From Clostridia bacterium (GTDB lineage: Bacteria > Bacillota > Clostridia > Lachnospirales > Lachnospiraceae): DNA of 38,339 nucleotides. The stretch lies in assembly GCA_021201905.1 (NCBI GenBank), contig JAJQEA010000126.1, positions 1 to 38,339 on the forward strand, given 5' to 3'. A program made the position numbers and the translations under genes. Under the pieces are notes generated by a model. The model was given only the letters and a program-made list of their open reading frames with translations, searched no databases and had not been told where the DNA came from. Positions 35,011-38,339 of this stretch are shown here, piece by piece (within the stretch, counting starts at the first letter, position 1; each line of letters begins with the position of its first letter).

Positions 35011-35083
35011 AGAAATCGTTCTCCTTTGTTGTTGGTTTGCCTTTTATCCCCTATCCGGTGATTGCATGGAGTGGTGTATTCTG

Positions 35084-35317
35084 ATAAGAGATATTATCGG
35101 TAGTTAATTATCTGAATATTGATAGGATGCAATTGTTTATAGTCATTTGGAATAGGATTTCATTTTTTTGTTTCATATATGGTTAGAAACAGACAGGTGG
35201 CATTGCGCACAATCCATACAAAGTTAGCAAAATTACTTATCAATTTGTAATAACTGCCGATAAATAAAAAAGAGTTAAAGACAGATGCTTTTTGAAACTA
35301 CCGATAATATCTCTTAT
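35084..35317. repeat. Perfect 22-bp inverted repeats flanking 190 bp, upstream of the chemoreceptor
   Basis: Bases 35084-35105 and 35296-35317 are exact reverse complements over 22 bases and do not pair further. Each arm contains CCGATAATAT. The enclosed 190 bases are AT-rich and contain no gene. The segment begins 74 bases upstream of the chemoreceptor start. It could be an invertible switch, a MITE-like element (TA lies at both outer ends) or an operator pair. I see no duplicated target bases beyond TA. Confidence 0.8.
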
Positions 35318-35359
35318 GGGAATCGGACCAAGGTGGCAGATAAAGGCTTGTAAAAAAGA

Positions 35360-35482
35360 TGTGCAGGATAGGGTAACAGAAAAATAGTGTGCTGTTTCAT
35401 ATGAATCAGCGCACTATTTTTTGAGGGTTATATTGTATTTTTATGTTGTGTATCCTATTGGCAGGAAGCCCTATCCTGCACA
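35360..35482. repeat. 14-bp inverted repeat enclosing a bidirectional terminator
   Basis: TGTGCAGGATAGGG (35360-35373) and CCCTATCCTGCACA (35469-35482) are perfect reverse complements. The 95 bases between them hold the hairpin at 35382-35423. The rest of the 35318-35613 gap shows no gene. Confidence 0.7.
35382..35423. terminator. Bidirectional terminator
   Basis: AATAGTGTGCTG pairs with CAGCGCACTATT (one G-T pair) around a short loop, with T runs in both directions. It should end the minus-strand kinase operon from 35614. Confidence 0.8.
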
Positions 35483-35613
35483 GCAGCAATTGCAGCGGGC
35501 AGGGCAGGGGGATATACGCTTCTGCAGCCAGCAATGCATTCCACTTCCGCAAGATAAAGTTCTTTACCATAACGCTTGAATAAAATTCGCACTATCTGGT
35601 GTGAGACCCTCCC

Positions 35614-37566
35614 TCACTCTGAATTTTTTGTCCCGGCAATCAGGAGAACATGGACCGTAAAACGGCGGGTGATGCCGTTTCCGGCGTCTGTCTGAATCCA
35701 TACTTCACCATCGTACCGTTCCGCGATAGAACGGATGGAGGAAATCCCTATTCCATGCCATTCACTCTCCTGGGCGGACTGCTTGGTGGAAAGGAAACCG
35801 CGGCCGTTTGAAACCAACTCTCCGGTGTAGGTGTTTTGGATTTCAATGGCCATCACCGCGTCACAGTATGTCATGGATACGGAAATACGTCGGTGCTTAT
35901 CAGGAACGGATAGACTTGCCTCCAACGCATTTTCTAAGAGATTGCCCAGCACAACGCATAAGTCCTCCTCCGGTATTCCCAGGTGTTCCGGTAAGGCGGC
36001 ATGAATGGACATGGGAACCTGTAATTCCTCCGCCCGGGAGTAGTAGTAGCGCAGCAGCACATCCACATAGTAGTCATTACAGAAGGAAAGGGGTGGGGCG
36101 GTTAAATTACTCTCGGTAAGTTTATTTAGATACTGTGCGGCCGCCTCCCCATTCCCGTCTTTTAAGAGAACAGACAGCTGGGTGAAATGATGGCGGATAT
36201 CGTGACGCAAGGTACGGATTTTTTCAATCTGTGATGCCAGTTCGGAGTAATGTTTTTTCTGCATCTGAATCTGTGATTCCATATACTGCTTTTCCTGGGC
36301 CAGTATAAACTGGCGTTTGTAAAACCGGGCCGAATCGCGGAGCAGGAGGAAACTAAGCAGCAGGACAAACAGGAAACCGGCAATCTCAGAAAACCAGCCG
36401 AAGCGGATTGGTTCAAAAGCAGGATACAGCCGGTCCGCCGCCAGGGAGGAGGCAAATATGCAGATTCCCGCAAGGAGTATGGTGCGGTCCGCCTCTGGTT
36501 CCTGTTCCGCCCTGGAAAAGAAGGCCGTACCCAGCAGCCATAACGCACAGATGACCTTATAGACTCCGGCCGTGCTGGAAAACAGAAGCATCTGGCGGTA
36601 GGAGAGACCCGGTGCCAGCAGCGATACCGCCAGAGCTAAAAACGGAAACAGTGCCGCGGCATAAGAAGCAGCCTTCAAAGCGCGGCTTTGCCTGCCGCAC
36701 AAATCCAGGACAAGGAGAAGGGACAGCCCATAGATGGCATAGCGGCAGAATATCTCAAGGTTATACCATGGCACAATTCCGGTGGTAACCAGCTGGTGGA
36801 AAGTCGGAGTAATTGCAGAGCCGGCAAAGGCCATACAGATGAGACCGGACAGCAGCGAGCGGCGGTTCTTCAAAATAACTGCCAGCGCAAGCTGGAAAAA
36901 ACCAAGGACGGCAGCCAGCACCGTGGTGGTCAGACTGACGGCAAATCTTTGCTTTAAGAGAGAACCGACCGCGTTAGGGGTACCAAAGGCCGGAGGATAG
37001 ACCATACCGCTGTATAAATGGGACCAGTCCGAGACCGCAAGTATGAGCTGCACATCGCCGGCTGCTTCAAACGTGACGGAACCGGAGGTTATGGATGGGA
37101 TATAGTGTTCCTGCTCCGGATTTCCCTGGGAAGCCATCAGGCGGCTGCCTATATAAAGCCGGTATGCCGAGTAAATCTCCGGAAGCTCCAGCGTATAATA
37201 GGCTGGCGTTTCCGGAAGGGACAGGGTCAGCCGGTATGTGGCGCTTCCATGGGGAGACGCCTCCGGGTTTCCGGCTTCCATGCCTGAATACTGGCCGATA
37301 TAAACGTGGTTGTCCGGGATCGGAAGATTGTCTGCAAAATCCTCCGGTGTCAGGAGCCTGCCATGATAGTATTCCCACCCATGAATTAAATAGACCGGAT
37401 CGGCCTGCTTTGGCGTATAGAACAGGATACCGTTTATGGGCTGGATGGTCTGGAGGGTGTATTTGTTATCGAACCGGTAGGCGGCTGTAAACAGACCCAT
37501 GGTGAGAAGTAACGTAATGGCAAGAAGAAGGAGACGCTTGCCAAGTTGTGTCAGTCTTTTGTTCAT
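35614..37566 (-). CDS. 7TM sensor histidine kinase of the GHKL class (7TMR-DISM-like)
   Basis: A 650-residue membrane kinase. An N-terminal helix (about 10-30) leads to an extracellular beta-sandwich domain (about 35-215; ATYRLTLSLPETPAYYTLEL, YRLYIGSRLMASQG), then seven membrane helices (about 220-425), a coiled linker, the H-box LRHDIRHHFTQLSVLL, N-box GNLLENALEAS and G-box GIGISSIRSIAERYDGEVW. The plan fits 7TMR-DISM receptors that sense a carbohydrate-like or other extracellular ligand. ATG 37566 has GGAGG eight bases upstream and overlaps the upstream stop (ATGA), so the two proteins are co-translated. Its response regulator is not in the window. Confidence 0.9.
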   Translation of the reverse strand: MNKRLTQLGKRLLLLAITLLLTMGLFTAAYRFDNKYTLQTIQPINGILFYTPKQADPVYLIHGWEYYHGRLLTPEDFADNLPIPDNHVYIGQYSGMEAGNPEASPHGSATYRLTLSLPETPAYYTLELPEIYSAYRLYIGSRLMASQGNPEQEHYIPSITSGSVTFEAAGDVQLILAVSDWSHLYSGMVYPPAFGTPNAVGSLLKQRFAVSLTTTVLAAVLGFFQLALAVILKNRRSLLSGLICMAFAGSAITPTFHQLVTTGIVPWYNLEIFCRYAIYGLSLLLVLDLCGRQSRALKAASYAAALFPFLALAVSLLAPGLSYRQMLLFSSTAGVYKVICALWLLGTAFFSRAEQEPEADRTILLAGICIFASSLAADRLYPAFEPIRFGWFSEIAGFLFVLLLSFLLLRDSARFYKRQFILAQEKQYMESQIQMQKKHYSELASQIEKIRTLRHDIRHHFTQLSVLLKDGNGEAAAQYLNKLTESNLTAPPLSFCNDYYVDVLLRYYYSRAEELQVPMSIHAALPEHLGIPEEDLCVVLGNLLENALEASLSVPDKHRRISVSMTYCDAVMAIEIQNTYTGELVSNGRGFLSTKQSAQESEWHGIGISSIRSIAERYDGEVWIQTDAGNGITRRFTVHVLLIAGTKNSE

Positions 37567-38339
37567 GGCTGTTTCCTCCGTCCACGTCTGTGAAAACGCA
37601 GGATAAAAAAGCCGGAAGCCAGGATACCTGCAAGGAGGATGCACACAACCAGGGCTACAGAGGAAGAACCGGAAGAAACGGAATCACCGGTCTGCCCGTC
37701 TGCCGGCACAACCGGGGCTGGCGGTGTCACAGCTGCCGGAGCAGATGCAGCTTTCTGTGTTTCTATGGTAAAGATGCCGTTTTCTGATAACTGGTAGGTA
37801 ATAGTGGAGGAATCCAGGTATGCAGCCGTTCCCAAAACCTTCCCATGTTCGTTTGTGACTTCCAGAATAGGCTTTTCGCCGTCTGCCTTCCAGGGCATTG
37901 TGATTGTCATGGAAGGCAGAGCTGCCAGTGGTACGCCGTCCATGGAGAGAACCACCGAGATTTGGTTATCGGCCAGGGACATTACCTCTGCACGGAACAA
38001 GGATTGTTCAGACATGCTGGAAAACAGTCCTGTATCGTCCGGTATCTCCAGCCGGATTCGGTGTTTGGTAATGACAACCGGCCTGCCCGGATTCAGTTCC
38101 AGTTCCTTGTGGATTCGCCTGCCGGACAGGATGGTGTAATCGGCGGTATCCGCTTCCTGCCCGGTTGGAGCCAGTGCGGACATAGCAGCAATTGTTGCAG
38201 CCGTTTCGGTTGCTTCGGTGGGGGACGGACTGGCGGCGGAAGCGATTGCAGCTGCCCCAGATGGTTCTGCCGCCTGCTCCTCAGGAGTTTTAACAGAAGG
38301 TTCTGCCTCTGGCAAAGCGGACAGGGATGCACCGGAAGA
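37563..38339 (-). CDS. Surface protein with C-terminal membrane anchor, partial
   Basis: The frame is open to the window edge, so the N-terminus is missing. It has an Ala/Ser/Thr/Glu-rich low-complexity stretch, a beta-rich domain of about 110 residues (IHKELELNPGRPVVITKHRI, LPSMTITMPWKADGEKP), an Ala/Pro-rich linker and a hydrophobic helix followed by RFHRRGRRKQP. So it is probably exported and membrane-anchored with the bulk outside. The stop overlaps the kinase start, which suggests the two proteins form a sensing pair (inference). Family not recognised. Confidence 0.8.
   Translation of the reverse strand, partial: SSGASLSALPEAEPSVKTPEEQAAEPSGAAAIASAASPSPTEATETAATIAAMSALAPTGQEADTADYTILSGRRIHKELELNPGRPVVITKHRIRLEIPDDTGLFSSMSEQSLFRAEVMSLADNQISVVLSMDGVPLAALPSMTITMPWKADGEKPILEVTNEHGKVLGTAAYLDSSTITYQLSENGIFTIETQKAASAPAAVTPPAPVVPADGQTGDSVSSGSSSVALVVCILLAGILASGFFILRFHRRGRRKQP

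Noticed and set aside
35256-35263. GCCGATAA as a sigma-28 -10 inside the inverted-repeat segment
   Set aside because: No TAAA about 15 bases upstream and no gene downstream on that strand; kept only as a remark.
1-38339. CRISPR arrays, tRNA or rRNA genes, classical riboswitches, intact IS elements
   Set aside because: None could be recognised by eye on either strand; faint riboswitches cannot be fully excluded without a covariance search.

Overview
The window looks like chromosomal DNA of a gut Clostridia species, most likely a Lachnospiraceae of the Enterocloster / Clostridium clostridioforme type. That assignment is inferred from medium GC, strong GGAGG ribosome sites, frequent GTG/TTG starts, GHKL/LytTR two-component pairs, an LPXTG wall protein and the general protein flavour. 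It carries no rRNA, tRNA, CRISPR array or intact insertion sequence that I can see. Most genes are for sensing and the cell surface.

Layout. (1) 1-6322: two converging regulatory modules. The left one (+ strand) is the 3' end of a GHKL sensor kinase, broken at a run of 14 C, followed by an orphan FliD-like protein and two small unknown proteins. The right one (- strand) is a LytTR response regulator, a complete GHKL kinase and a small coiled-coil protein related to one in the left module. In both modules the probable LytTR operator lies inside the 3' end of the kinase gene. (2) 6445-15208: c-di-GMP and chemotaxis genes: CHASE-GGDEF, a multi-PAS hybrid histidine kinase, PAS/GAF-GGDEF-EAL and a methyl-accepting chemotaxis protein. 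(3) 15229-21164: gene remnants, then a 1705-residue LPXTG surface protein behind a direct-repeat promoter. (4) 21225-26562: unknown and decaying genes: a 283-residue unknown protein, a Cys-rich protein, a lipoprotein with a ruined sister gene, an acetyltransferase tail and a truncated AAA-ATPase-like protein. (5) 26824-33170: a LacI-type regulator with matching operators in front of itself and of an operon of two double-SnoaL proteins, an MFS carrier and a sodium:solute symporter. (6) 33241-38339: a second chemotaxis receptor preceded by a 22-bp inverted-repeat segment, then a 7TM GHKL sensor kinase coupled to a surface protein cut by the window edge.

A pattern runs across the window. At least six genes are broken by single-base changes at or beside short homopolymers: C14 at 98, T7 at 6944, A4 at 8712, A7 at 12069, T5C2 at 29953 and A7 at 30508. 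Five of these genes are restored to plausible full length by one base; the sixth, the left-hand kinase, regains frame with one more or two fewer C, but its 5' end is outside the window. Either the assembly has homopolymer errors or the strain has slipped tracts. The sister lipoprotein gene near 23.2-23.8 kb also carries an in-frame stop and looks truly decayed.

Most promising for new biology: the paired LytTR/GHKL modules with permuted paralogous cargo and an orphan flagellar-cap-like protein, the LacI-controlled double-SnoaL/transporter operon of unknown substrate, and the 22-bp inverted-repeat segment upstream of a chemoreceptor.
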